Part shown: piece by piece, positions 37,115-45,562 of the stretch | Layout: the number at the start of each line of letters is the position of its first letter | Position numbering within the stretch: position 1 is the stretch's first letter | Origin: CAYWKS01 sp964458935 | GTDB lineage: Bacteria > Planctomycetota > Phycisphaerae > Phycisphaerales > Zrk34 | Direction of reading: 5' to 3' | Assembly (NCBI GenBank): GCA_964458935.1 | Contig: CAYWKS010000001.1 | Span: 1-64,000 of the forward strand | Length of the DNA: 64,000 bases | Position numbers and translations under genes: made by a program | Notes under the pieces: model-generated | Database searches by the model: none | What the model was told of the DNA's origin: nothing | The model's input: the letters and a program-made list of their open reading frames with translations, nothing else

Positions 37115-37280
37115 CGGGGTCTTCTCCGCGGGTCCGGGGGTGTGAGCCGCTGGCCACGACGATCGAGATGGCCACGGCGGCGACGAAACCGAGCAGGCAC
37201 ACCACGCCCATGATGGCCAGGATCGCCCACTCCCAGGCGTGGGGCAGGGCGAAAGCAAGCGAGGCGTGATGCGTTATCAT
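37080..37280 (-). CDS. Possible small membrane protein overlapping the DJ-1 gene start
   Basis: A 66-residue frame: a short N terminus with LPHAWEWAILAIMG, one strong membrane helix (about 17-42) and a charged tail. Third-codon positions are GC-rich through the helix, as expected for a real gene here. The last 12 codons overlap the DJ-1 gene in another frame. No clear Shine-Dalgarno sequence. The LPxxWEWxI start resembles small planctomycete membrane proteins, but I do not recognise a family. Confidence 0.4.
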   Translation of the reverse strand: MITHHASLAFALPHAWEWAILAIMGVVCLLGFVAAVAISIVVASGSHPRTRGEDPDAGQTDPHDHR

Positions 37281-37320
37281 GTCGGCCCGTCCCGTTTCAT
37301 CGAGAGATCGTAGGCGAATC

Positions 37321-38556
37321 ATGTTCCACATCAACGACCATTTTCTCAAGCTCAAGGCGGGGTACCTGTTCCCCGAGATCAGCCGCCGGGTCACGGGCTT
37401 CTGCGACGCCAACCCCCAGGCCAAGATCATCAAGCTGGGCATCGGCGACGTGACCGAGCCGCTGCCCCCGGCGGTGGTGGAGGCGATGCACCGCGCGGTC
37501 GACGACCAGGCCCGCCGCGACGCGTTCCACGGGTACGGCCCGGAGCAGGGCTACGCCTGGCTCCGCGAGGCGATCGCCGAGCACGATTACGAGTCGCGCG
37601 GCTGTGACATCAGCCCCGACGAGGTCTTCGTCTCCGACGGGTCCAAGTGCGACAGCGGCAACATCCTCGACATCCTCGGCGGGGCCAACCGCATCGCGGT
37701 CTGCGACCCGGTGTACCCCGTCTACGTCGACACGAACGTGATGGCCGGCCACACGGGCCCGGCCGACGACGCCGGGCGGTACGGCGGGCTGGTGTACATG
37801 CCGATGACGCCGGCGAACGACTTCGCGCCGGCGCTGCCGGCCGAGCCGGTGGATGTGATCTACCTCTGTTACCCGAACAACCCGACGGGCGCGGTCGCGA
37901 CCCGCGAGCAGTTGGGGCAATGGGTCGACTACGCCAAGGCGCACGGGGCGCTGATCGTGTTCGACGCGGCGTACCACGCGTTCATCACCGACGAATCGAT
38001 CCCGCGCTCGATCTACGAGATCGACGGGGCGCGGACGTGCGCGATCGAGTTACGGTCGTTCAGCAAGAGCGCCGGGTTCACCGGGGTCCGGTGCGCGTTC
38101 ACGGTGGTGCCGATGGCGCTGGCCGGCCGGGACGCCGACGGCCATCGCGTGCCGCTTCACGGGCTTTGGAACCGGCGTCAGTCGACGAAGTTCAACGGCG
38201 TCTCGTACGTCACGCAGCGGGGGGCGGAGGCGGTCTACTCGGACGCCGGCCGCGCCCAGGTCGCCGGGCTGATCGCGCATTATCTCGAGAACGCGAGGCT
38301 GATCCGCGAGGCGCTGACGGGCGCGGGGCTGGAGGTCCACGGCGGGGTCAACGCGCCGTACATCTGGATCAAGACCCCGGCCGCGCTGGATAGCTGGGGG
38401 TTCTTCGACAAGCTGCTGCACGAGGCGCACGTGGTCGGCACGCCGGGCGCGGGGTTCGGCGCCTGCGGCGAGGGCTACTTCCGCATCTCCGCGTTCAACA
38501 GCCGCGCCAATGTCGAAGAAGCGATGGCCCGGATCACCGCCCACGTCAGCGTCTGA
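37321..38556 (+). CDS. dapL: LL-diaminopimelate aminotransferase
   Basis: A 411-residue fold-type I PLP enzyme that converts tetrahydrodipicolinate directly to LL-diaminopimelate with glutamate, for lysine and peptidoglycan synthesis. The N-terminal KAGYLFPEISRRV and the substrate loop GYGPEQGY are DapL-specific. PLP contacts include NNPTG (186-190), D215, Y218 and the Schiff-base lysine K249 in SFSKSAGFTG. The frame extends back to 37279, but ATG 37321 starts the canonical N terminus and has AGGCG upstream. DapL is typical of planctomycetes, chlamydiae, plants and some other lineages. Confidence 0.95.
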   Translation: MFHINDHFLKLKAGYLFPEISRRVTGFCDANPQAKIIKLGIGDVTEPLPPAVVEAMHRAVDDQARRDAFHGYGPEQGYAWLREAIAEHDYESRGCDISPDEVFVSDGSKCDSGNILDILGGANRIAVCDPVYPVYVDTNVMAGHTGPADDAGRYGGLVYMPMTPANDFAPALPAEPVDVIYLCYPNNPTGAVATREQLGQWVDYAKAHGALIVFDAAYHAFITDESIPRSIYEIDGARTCAIELRSFSKSAGFTGVRCAFTVVPMALAGRDADGHRVPLHGLWNRRQSTKFNGVSYVTQRGAEAVYSDAGRAQVAGLIAHYLENARLIREALTGAGLEVHGGVNAPYIWIKTPAALDSWGFFDKLLHEAHVVGTPGAGFGACGEGYFRISAFNSRANVEEAMARITAHVSV

Positions 38557-38597
38557 CCCCCGCGCGGCATCGGCGCCGAACACCGGAAGCCTCGGCC

Positions 38598-39524
38598 ATG
38601 TCTACGGATGACATCGAGCGGCTGCTGGAGCGGCGAGCGCCGCTGTTCGAGCACCGCGACGCGGTGCGGCTGTCGCATCACGAACTCGCGGCCGACCTGA
38701 CCATCGACGACTACGCCGGCTACCTGCTGTTCACCGACTACGGCGAGCGGGACCGGCGGGATGAGCATCGGCGCGTGGCGCGGCGGCTGCTGGATGCGCT
38801 GGGATCGCGCGGCCTGCCGGCGCGGGGCGCGGTGAGCAAGCGGCGGCCGGACAATCTGAGCCGCCGCGCCGGCGAGGCGGCCCCGCGCATCCTCCAGGGC
38901 GACGCCCCCCCGGACCGCTTCGAGGTCCGCGAGGGGCCGGCGACCTTCCTCGTCTCGTTCACCGACGCGGGATTCGGGACGGGGCTGTTCCTGGACATGT
39001 ACCCCGGGCGCCGGTTCGTGCGGGAGCACGCCCGAGGCCGCCGCGTGCTCAACCTCTTCAGCTACACCGGCGCGTTCAGTATCGCCGCCGCGCTCGGCGG
39101 CGCAACCGAGGTCATCGAGGTCGACACCTCGCGCAAGTGGCTCGACTGGAGCCGGGCCAACCAGAAGCTCAACGCCCTGGCATACGGCAGGGTGCGTCAG
39201 CGGCCCGACGACGCGATCAAGGTCCTCGCCCGACAGAAGGACGCGAGCTTCGACCTGATCCTGTGCGACCCGCCGGCCTACGCCAACCCGAAGAAGGGCA
39301 AGCGGTTCACGGTCGAGGCCGGCTACAAGCAGATGGCCGGCGACTTCGCGCGCGTGCTCGCGCCCGGCGGCACGCTGCTCGCCTGCTGCAACCACGCCCA
39401 GACCCCCGGCGAGCGGTTCCGCACCTGGCTGCCGACGGCGTGGACGCTGGAGCGATGGATCGCGCCCGGACCCGACTTCCCCGCGGCGGACTACCTCAAG
39501 GTCGCGGTCTGCCGGCGGCCGTGA
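38598..39524 (+). CDS. Class I SAM-dependent methyltransferase, RlmI-like
   Basis: A 308-residue methyltransferase with a Rossmann core: motif I VLNLFSYTGAFSIAAAL, the acidic SAM-ribose residue in VIEVDTS, motif IV DPPAYANPKKG and a downstream LLACCNHAQ segment. The arrangement matches the RlmI/RlmK (YccW) group of rRNA methyltransferases, here without an N-terminal PUA domain, so the target (23S rRNA cytosine or other) is uncertain. It lies 41 bp after dapL in the same direction. Confidence 0.85.
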   Translation: MSTDDIERLLERRAPLFEHRDAVRLSHHELAADLTIDDYAGYLLFTDYGERDRRDEHRRVARRLLDALGSRGLPARGAVSKRRPDNLSRRAGEAAPRILQGDAPPDRFEVREGPATFLVSFTDAGFGTGLFLDMYPGRRFVREHARGRRVLNLFSYTGAFSIAAALGGATEVIEVDTSRKWLDWSRANQKLNALAYGRVRQRPDDAIKVLARQKDASFDLILCDPPAYANPKKGKRFTVEAGYKQMAGDFARVLAPGGTLLACCNHAQTPGERFRTWLPTAWTLERWIAPGPDFPAADYLKVAVCRRP

Positions 39525-39551
39525 CGCGTCGAGCCCGCCCGATATCTTCGC

Positions 39552-39557
39552 TACAAT
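39552..39557 (+). promoter_or_regulatory. -10 element (TACAAT) of leuS
   Basis: TACAAT ends 9 nt before the leuS ATG, with no Shine-Dalgarno sequence between. The start of transcription would fall within a few bases of the ATG, implying a leaderless message. The -35 region is weak. Confidence 0.5.
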
Positions 39558-39566
39558 CCGCCCACC

Positions 39567-42509
39567 ATGACAGACCCCAACGAACCACGCGGCAAGTACG
39601 ATTACGCGACGATCGAGCGGCGCTGGCAGCAGCGCTGGCTTGATGAGAAGACCTTCCGCACGCCCAACCCCGGCGATCCCGACTTCGACCCCGCCCGGCC
39701 GAAGCTCTATGTCCTGGACATGTTCCCCTACCCCTCGGGGGTCGGGCTGCACGTCGGCCACCCGCTGGGCTACATCGCCACCGACATCGTCGCGCGGTTC
39801 GCGCGGATGCGCGGCTTCAGCGTGCTGCACCCCATGGGGTTCGACGCCTTCGGGCTGCCCGCCGAGCAGTTCGCCGTCGAGCACGGCGTCCACCCCCGCG
39901 TCACCACCGAGCAGAACATCGCCAACATGCGCCTCCAACTCCAGCGGCTCGGGCTGAGCTACGACTGGGACCGCGAGCTCGCCACCACCGACGTCGACTA
40001 CTACCGCTGGACCCAGTGGGTCTTCCTCCAGCTCTATAACAGCTACTTCGACCCGGTCGACATGCGGGCCATGCCCATCGACCACCTCGTCGACAAGCTG
40101 CAGGGCAACGACTACGTCGTCGGCCTCGACGGGTCGATCCGCAACGCCGGCATCGACGAGGACATGGACGCGATCTCCGGCACGCCCATCGGCCCGCGGA
40201 AGTGGTACGAGCTGCAGCCCCACGAACAGCAGGCCTTCATCGACGACCATCGCCTGGCGTACCTGACCGAGGTCGGCGTCAACTGGTGCCCGGCGCTGGG
40301 GACGGTCCTGGCCAACGAGGAGGTCACCGCCGACGGACGCAGCGAGCGCGGCAACCACCCGGTCTACCAGCGCCCCCTCGAGCAGTGGATGCTCCGGATC
40401 ACCGCCTACGCCGACCGCCTCGCCGACGAGCTGGACGGCGTCGACTGGCCCGAGTCCGTCAAGGCGCTGCAGCGCAACTGGATCGGTCGAAGCGAGGGCG
40501 CCGAGGTCGACTTCGCCCTGGACCGCGATCAGACCACGCTCATCACCGTCTTCACCACCCGCCCGGACACGCTGTTCGGCGCGACCTACATGGTGCTCGC
40601 CCCCGAGCATGAGCTGGTCGACGAGATCACCACGCCCGAACACCGCCACGCCGTCGACCAGTACGTCGCCCAGGCCGCCGCTCGCTCCGACATCGACCGC
40701 ATGGCCGCACCCGGCAACGCCCAGGCCAAGACCGGCGTGTTCACCGGGGCCTACGCCGTCAACCCCGTCAACGACCAGCGCGTGCCGATCTGGATCGCCG
40801 ACTACGTGCTGACCGGCTACGGCACGGGCGCGATCATGGCCGTGCCCGCCCACGACGACCGCGACTTCGAGTTCGCCAAGGCGTTTGACCTGCCCATCCG
40901 CCCGGTCGTCCGGCCCGCTGACGAGACGCCGACGCCCGGATCGAACCCCGCGGCACCCACGCATGCCTTCACCGGCGACGGCGTGAGCATGCACAGCGCC
41001 AACGCCGAGGTCGCGCTGGACGGCCTGCCCACGCCGCAGGCCAAGCAGCGGATCACCGACTGGCTCGCGTCGAAGGGCCTGGGGCGCGGCCGCGTGCAGT
41101 ACAAGCTGCGCGACTGGCTGTTCAGCCGCCAACGCTACTGGGGCGAGCCGTTCCCCATCCTGCACGAGCTGGACGACGCCGGCCGGCGGACCGGGCGCAT
41201 CGTCGCGCTCGACGCCGGCGAGTTGCCGGTGACGCTGCCGGAGATGGACGACTTCTCGCCGATCGCCTCGGACGATCCGGCCGCCCCGCCGCGTCCGCCG
41301 CTCGCCAAGGCGCCCGCACACTGGCGCGTGGTCGAGCGCGACGGCGTGCGGTACGAGCGCGAGTTGAACACCATGCCCCAGTGGGCCGGGTCCTGCTGGT
41401 ACTACCTGCGCTTCGCCGACCCGCGCAACGACCAGTCGCTCGTCCGCCCCGACGCCGAGCGCTACTGGATGAACCCGTCGGGCCAATCCGACCGCCATCC
41501 ATCCACATCTCAGATCAACCAGGCCCCCATGGGCGTCGACCTCTACGTCGGCGGCGTCGAGCACGCCGTGTTGCACCTGCTCTACGCCCGATTCTGGCAC
41601 AAGGTCCTCTACGACCTCGGCCACGTCTCGACACCCGAGCCGTTCGGCCGGCTGTTCAACCAGGGCTACATCCAGGCGTACTGCTACCGCGACGCCCGCG
41701 GCGTGGTCGTGCCCGCCCTCGACGTGGTCAACGCCCACGGCGCCCCGGCCCTCGAAGTCCAGGGACAACCCGGCCAAACGTTCTTCCACAACAAACAGCC
41801 CGTCACCGAAGAGTACGGCAAGATGGGCAAGAGCCTCAAGAACGCCGTCAGCCCCGACGACATCAGCGCCGAGTACGGCTGCGACACGCTCCGACTCTAC
41901 GAGATGTACCTCGGACCCCTCGAGGCGTCCAAGCCCTGGGCCACCCGCGACATCATCGGCGTGCACCGCTTCCTCCAGCGCGTCTGGCGGAACTTCGTCG
42001 AAGAGCAGACCGATGCCCTCCGCGTCGCCGATCAACCGGCCCACCCCGATCAGCTCCGCGCGCTGCACAAGACCATCGCCGGCGTGACCGATGACATGAA
42101 CCGCATGGCCTTCAACACCGCCATCGCCAAGCTCATCGAGCTCAACAACCAGGTGAACAAGTGGGACGCCCTGCCGCGGGCCGTCGCCGAGCCGTTCGTC
42201 TTGATGCTCGCCCCGCTCGCGCCGCACATCGCCGAGGAGCTGTGGGCGCGGATGGGCCACCCGCAGATGCTCGCCTATGCGTTCTGGCCCCAGGCCGACC
42301 CCCAGCACCTCGTCGAGGACACGATCGAGCTGCCCGTGCAGGTCATGGGCAAGCTGCGCACCCGCATCACCGTCGCCGCCGACGCCGACCAGGCATCGGT
42401 CGAGGCCGCCGCACAGGCCGACCCCAACGTCGCCGCCCACCTCGAAGGCAAGACCGTCCACAAGATCGTCTACGTCCCCGGCAAGATGATGAACATCGTG
42501 GCGAATTGA
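39567..42509 (+). CDS. leuS: Leucyl-tRNA synthetase
   Basis: A 980-residue class Ia synthetase. HIGH-type motif HVGH is at 62-65 (PYPSGVGLHVGHPLGY) and the KMSKS loop is KMGKS at 752-756, the variant seen in actinobacterial and planctomycete-type LeuS. The CP1 editing domain (about 270-480) has the Thr-rich TTRPDTLFGATYMVLAPEH segment. Compared with E. coli (860 aa) it is longer, including a short Ser/Gln-rich insertion (about 636-652) just before the GVDLYVGGVEHAVLHLLY block. It ligates leucine to tRNA-Leu. A -10-like TACAAT lies just upstream. Confidence 0.98.
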   Translation: MTDPNEPRGKYDYATIERRWQQRWLDEKTFRTPNPGDPDFDPARPKLYVLDMFPYPSGVGLHVGHPLGYIATDIVARFARMRGFSVLHPMGFDAFGLPAEQFAVEHGVHPRVTTEQNIANMRLQLQRLGLSYDWDRELATTDVDYYRWTQWVFLQLYNSYFDPVDMRAMPIDHLVDKLQGNDYVVGLDGSIRNAGIDEDMDAISGTPIGPRKWYELQPHEQQAFIDDHRLAYLTEVGVNWCPALGTVLANEEVTADGRSERGNHPVYQRPLEQWMLRITAYADRLADELDGVDWPESVKALQRNWIGRSEGAEVDFALDRDQTTLITVFTTRPDTLFGATYMVLAPEHELVDEITTPEHRHAVDQYVAQAAARSDIDRMAAPGNAQAKTGVFTGAYAVNPVNDQRVPIWIADYVLTGYGTGAIMAVPAHDDRDFEFAKAFDLPIRPVVRPADETPTPGSNPAAPTHAFTGDGVSMHSANAEVALDGLPTPQAKQRITDWLASKGLGRGRVQYKLRDWLFSRQRYWGEPFPILHELDDAGRRTGRIVALDAGELPVTLPEMDDFSPIASDDPAAPPRPPLAKAPAHWRVVERDGVRYERELNTMPQWAGSCWYYLRFADPRNDQSLVRPDAERYWMNPSGQSDRHPSTSQINQAPMGVDLYVGGVEHAVLHLLYARFWHKVLYDLGHVSTPEPFGRLFNQGYIQAYCYRDARGVVVPALDVVNAHGAPALEVQGQPGQTFFHNKQPVTEEYGKMGKSLKNAVSPDDISAEYGCDTLRLYEMYLGPLEASKPWATRDIIGVHRFLQRVWRNFVEEQTDALRVADQPAHPDQLRALHKTIAGVTDDMNRMAFNTAIAKLIELNNQVNKWDALPRAVAEPFVLMLAPLAPHIAEELWARMGHPQMLAYAFWPQADPQHLVEDTIELPVQVMGKLRTRITVAADADQASVEAAAQADPNVAAHLEGKTVHKIVYVPGKMMNIVAN

Positions 42510-42650
42510 GACCTCGCCGCTGCGAGCTTGGACTGTTCCGGGCTCGACGAGCTGCAGCGCCAGCTTGGTCGCCAGTACAATCGGACGGTCGAACTGAGCA
42601 CCGCCGGCGCGATCAGGTCCGCGACGCCGCGGAGGTCATGCCATCGCCGG

Positions 42651-42680
42651 TTGACGGCCGGGCCGCAAACGGGTTAACAT
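42651..42680 (+). promoter_or_regulatory. Promoter of the 42690 gene
   Basis: TTGACG (42651-42656) and TAACAT (42675-42680) are 18 bp apart, in a locally AT-rich stretch. The predicted start is near 42687, about 3 nt before the ATG at 42690, which would make the message leaderless. There is no Shine-Dalgarno sequence. Confidence 0.6.
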
Positions 42681-42689
42681 ATTTTTACC

Positions 42690-43064
42690 ATGCACTCCCA
42701 TTCCGGCAGGGCGATCACCGTCACGAGCATCCTCTTCACCGCGCTGAATGTCGCCGGACTGGTCCTCATCGGCCCCGTCATCGCCGTCACGAGACATGAC
42801 TTCGTGGACGTGTTCAGCGACTTCGACGTCGAACTGCCGGGCCTGACGTTGCTGTTCCTCAACGCGCCGTGGTGGGCCTTGTCGCTGGGCGGACTTGGGC
42901 TCGCGGCCGCCCTGGTCCTCGGCGAATACTCCATCGCCGCCAAGCACACCACCATCACGATCAATGCGATTGTCGCCGTGGCGTTGGGCCTGCTCCTTGT
43001 GATCTGGACCATCGCGATGGCTATGCCGATGTATCAGATCATGGACCACCTCAACAGTCCGTAG
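42690..43064 (+). CDS. Small three-helix membrane protein, unknown
   Basis: A 124-residue protein with three membrane helices (about 9-31, 60-77 and 91-113). Between the first and second is VFSDFDVELPGLTLLFL, a pattern that resembles the 'F-x-(D)-x-ELP-x-T' loop of type II secretion/type IV pilus inner-membrane protein GspF/PilC. It is far too short to be GspF, so I call it unknown. It stands alone after leuS, converges with the PII gene and has its own promoter. Confidence 0.7.
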   Translation: MHSHSGRAITVTSILFTALNVAGLVLIGPVIAVTRHDFVDVFSDFDVELPGLTLLFLNAPWWALSLGGLGLAAALVLGEYSIAAKHTTITINAIVAVALGLLLVIWTIAMAMPMYQIMDHLNSP

Positions 43065-43080
43065 CCACACCCACCGTCGC

Positions 43081-43416
43081 TCAGATCGCCACCCCGCCCT
43101 CTTCGCTGGTGCGGATGCGGATCGCTCGCTCCAGCGGCGTGACGAAGATCTTCCCGTCGCCGATCTTGCCCGACCGCGCGCCGCGAAGGATCGCGTCCAC
43201 GCATGGCTGTACAAACTCCTCGTTGCACGCGATCTCCAGCCGCACCTTCGGCAGCAGGTCCAGCGGCACCGTCTGGCCCCGGTACAGGTCGGCGTCCTCG
43301 GCCCGGCCCCGCCCGGTCACCCGGCTCACCGTGATCCGGTAGATCTCGCTCTTGATCAGCTCCTCGCGCACCGCGTCGAGCTTGTCCGGTTGAATGATCG
43401 CTGTAATGAGTTTCAT
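43081..43416 (-). CDS. PII-family nitrogen regulatory protein
   Basis: A 111-residue PII signal protein. The N terminus MKLITAIIQPDKLDAVREEL, the LYRG segment and the C-terminal GKIGDGKIFVTPLERAIRIRT are canonical, so ATP and 2-oxoglutarate binding are likely. The T-loop differs: the tyrosine uridylylated in E. coli GlnB/GlnK (Y51) is replaced by valine (V50, GQTVPLDLLPK), and the loop is one residue shorter. Covalent control by GlnD at that site is therefore impossible. It lies 88 bp after amtB, whose channel it probably blocks. ATG 43416 is preceded by GAGG. Confidence 0.95.
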   Translation of the reverse strand: MKLITAIIQPDKLDAVREELIKSEIYRITVSRVTGRGRAEDADLYRGQTVPLDLLPKVRLEIACNEEFVQPCVDAILRGARSGKIGDGKIFVTPLERAIRIRTSEEGGVAI

Positions 43417-43504
43417 GGTGTCCTCGCCATTTCGTCCATCCATCCCACCGTCACCCGATCGACTCCCCGACCGATCGTCGCGTTGACGGATCGAAGGTCT
43501 TGCG

Positions 43505-44908
43505 TCAGTTCAGGTTCAACAGCCCGTAGCCGTGCTCGCCGTGCAGCGCGTGGTCCATGCCCGCCATCTCGTCCGACTCGGGCATCCGCAGCCCGACCGT
43601 CTTGTCCACGAGCACCAGCAGCACCAGCGCCGCCAGCCCCGCGCCCACGACCGTGATCAGCACGCCCTCGGTCTGAACCCACAACTGCGCCAGCGTCGAC
43701 ATCGACCGCTCAGCGGGGCGGATGAAAAACGTCAGCCCGATCGCGCCCACGATCCCCGCCATCCCGTGGATCCCGAACACGTCCAGCGAATCGTCGTAGC
43801 CCAGTCGGTTCTTCATGAGGATCGCCAGGTAGCAGATCGCCGACGCGATCAGCCCGAGCACGATCGCCCCGCCGATCGTCACCGACCCCGCCGCCGGCGT
43901 GATCGCGACCAGCCCCGCGAGGATGCCCGACGCCATGCCCAGCGACGTGGCCTTGTTGTGCCGCAGCCCTTCGATGATGATCCAGCCCACCGCGCCCGCC
44001 GCCGCCGCCACCTGCGTCACCGCCAGCGCCTGCGCCGTCTTCAGGTCGCTCGCCACCGCCGAGCCCGCGTTGAAACCGAACCACCCCACCCACAGCAGAC
44101 CCGCGCCCATCAGCGTCATCACCAGGTTGTTCGGGTGCATCGCCGTCCGCGGATAACCCCGCCGCGCCCCGAGGTAGAACGCCGCCACCAGGCCGCTGAT
44201 CCCCGCCGAGATGTGAACCACCGTGCCCCCGGCAAAGTCGATCGCCCCCTTGCTGCCCAGGTACCCCCCGCCCCACACCGAATGACACAGCGGGTTGTAG
44301 ACGATCAGCGACCACAGCAGGATAAACAGGCAGTACCCGCGGAATCGCACCCGCTCCGCAAACGCACCCGCGATCAGCGCCGGCGTGATGATCGCAAACT
44401 TGCCCTGGAACATCGCAAACACGTAGTCCGGCAGCCCGTCGCCCCAGTTGCCGATCGTCGTGTCGATCCCACGCATCAGCACCAGGTCACTGTCCCACGC
44501 CAGCCACCCGGGGATGAGCTGATCCGAACCGAAGCTGAACGAGAACCCGCACACCGCCCACGTCACCCCGATGATCGCCATCGCCGCGTAGCAGTGCATC
44601 ATCGTGCCCAGCACGTTCTTCGTTCGCACCAGCCCGCCGTAGAACATCGCCAGGCCCGGCACCATCAGCAGCACCAGCGCCGTCGACGTCAGCATCCACG
44701 CCGTGTTCCCGTGGTCGGGCGTCTGGGCCGGCCCGATCGTCGCCTGGTCGTCGGCCCCGGCCGCCCCGGTCGCCGCATCTAAGACCTCGCTCGCCGCCGC
44801 GCCCGCGGCGTCCTGGGCCCCGGCCGGCTCGACCGATACCACCGCCAGCCCCACCCACAGACCCGCCGCCACGATCCCCACGATCCAACGTCGATGATGA
44901 ACGACCAT
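43505..44908 (-). CDS. amtB: Ammonium transporter AmtB
   Basis: A 467-residue Amt/Rh channel. A signal peptide (about 1-32, cleavage near AGAQD) and an Ala-rich periplasmic linker precede 11 membrane helices. Family motifs include MLTSTALVLLMVPGLAMFYGG, the WSLIVYNPLCHSVWGGG block and the twin pore histidine region. The C-terminal tail (LRMPESDEMAGMDHALHGEHGYG) is the PII-contact region. ATG 44908 has GGAGG at good spacing; the frame runs upstream to 45034 without signal-like sequence. Here amtB precedes the PII gene, the reverse of the common glnK-amtB order. Confidence 0.96.
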   Translation of the reverse strand: MVVHHRRWIVGIVAAGLWVGLAVVSVEPAGAQDAAGAAASEVLDAATGAAGADDQATIGPAQTPDHGNTAWMLTSTALVLLMVPGLAMFYGGLVRTKNVLGTMMHCYAAMAIIGVTWAVCGFSFSFGSDQLIPGWLAWDSDLVLMRGIDTTIGNWGDGLPDYVFAMFQGKFAIITPALIAGAFAERVRFRGYCLFILLWSLIVYNPLCHSVWGGGYLGSKGAIDFAGGTVVHISAGISGLVAAFYLGARRGYPRTAMHPNNLVMTLMGAGLLWVGWFGFNAGSAVASDLKTAQALAVTQVAAAAGAVGWIIIEGLRHNKATSLGMASGILAGLVAITPAAGSVTIGGAIVLGLIASAICYLAILMKNRLGYDDSLDVFGIHGMAGIVGAIGLTFFIRPAERSMSTLAQLWVQTEGVLITVVGAGLAALVLLVLVDKTVGLRMPESDEMAGMDHALHGEHGYGLLNLN

Positions 44909-45018
44909 GCGATGCCTCCGCCGCGCCCGCCCAGCCCGGACGGACCGCGCAGACGCTTGTCGATTGCAGATTGCCCGAGGGGTCCCTGTTGATGGACCAC
45001 ACAACGCTCGCCTCCACG

Positions 45019-45033
45019 ACAAAACGCGTACCA
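45019..45033 (-). promoter_or_regulatory. Near-consensus sigma-54 site upstream of amtB
   Basis: On the minus strand TGGTACGCGTTTTGT matches TGGCACG-N4-TTGC except that the -12 GC is GT. The predicted start is about 100 nt before the amtB ATG. Nitrogen-regulated sigma-54 control of amtB is common in other bacteria, so it is worth noting despite the mismatch. Confidence 0.3.
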
Positions 45034-45190
45034 TCGCCCTGTTTCGCCGCTATCACCGCGCCGAATGCCTGAAAATGCATCACGAAGGCAGCCATAACGC
45101 CAAGCCTGCCCATTTCCCGCGCGGCACGAACGCCACATCGGTCGTCTCCGTGCGCACCGCAGGGATCGGCCGGCCACCCCGCCGCACTCG

Positions 45191-45224
45191 ATGCGAATAA
45201 GTTTTTATCGCATTTACGCTAAAT
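45191..45224. promoter_or_regulatory. AT-rich inverted repeats in the amtB upstream region
   Basis: ATGCGAATAA and TTATCGCAT form a hairpin-like repeat (45191-45213), overlapped by the dyad ATTTA-CGC-TAAAT (45212-45224). The 9-mer TTTACGCTA here is identical to one in the merR operator-like element (minus strand, 36082-36090). Confidence 0.35.
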
Positions 45225-45384
45225 CATTTAAAACTCGACACGGCATGCCGTGCGACGCCTGGGTGCGCCCAGTGGTGGTGCTGCGCCCATGGTTGGAGCA
45301 CGAATGATTGATGCCGACCTGCCGCGACAGCCGCCACCTGCCAGCCCCCCGCCGCCCCGCAAGCGGCGCCCCGCGGCGGTCTAT

Positions 45385-45427
45385 GTACCCTGTCCGCGCT
45401 GTCCGGCCGGCCGGGGGCGGACAGTAC
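45385..45427. other. GC-rich hairpin in the amtB upstream region
   Basis: GTACCCTGTCCG (45385-45396) and CGGACAGTAC (45418-45427) pair with one bulge over 10 bp. The 21-nt loop contains another CTGTCCG copy and the palindrome GGCCGGCC. It could be a terminator, an attenuator or a small RNA element. Confidence 0.3.
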
Positions 45428-45562
45428 CCCGTCCAGAAGTCAAACTACTGCAAAATATACATTTACATCGAACCTGGCCGACGGGTAGCCGGTGGGCGGA
45501 CACGCGAACCCATCGCGCGCAACAACCCGTCGTCACAACACAAAGCTATTGCATGTCAATAT

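Larger units (their letters stand above)
44909..45562. other. 654-bp intergenic region upstream of amtB
   Basis: No coding frame here looks real. It contains a weak sigma-54-like site, an AT-rich pocket with two overlapping inverted repeats (45191-45224), a GC-rich hairpin (45385-45427) and two further AT-rich patches near 45450 and 45550. The length and structure suggest a regulated leader for amtB or an unannotated small RNA, but I cannot show either. Confidence 0.5.

Noticed and set aside
38475..42461. A 1328-codon minus-strand open frame under leuS and the methyltransferase gene
   Set aside because: Antisense shadow of leuS; composition is repetitive Val/Gly/Asp/Leu with no recognisable domain.
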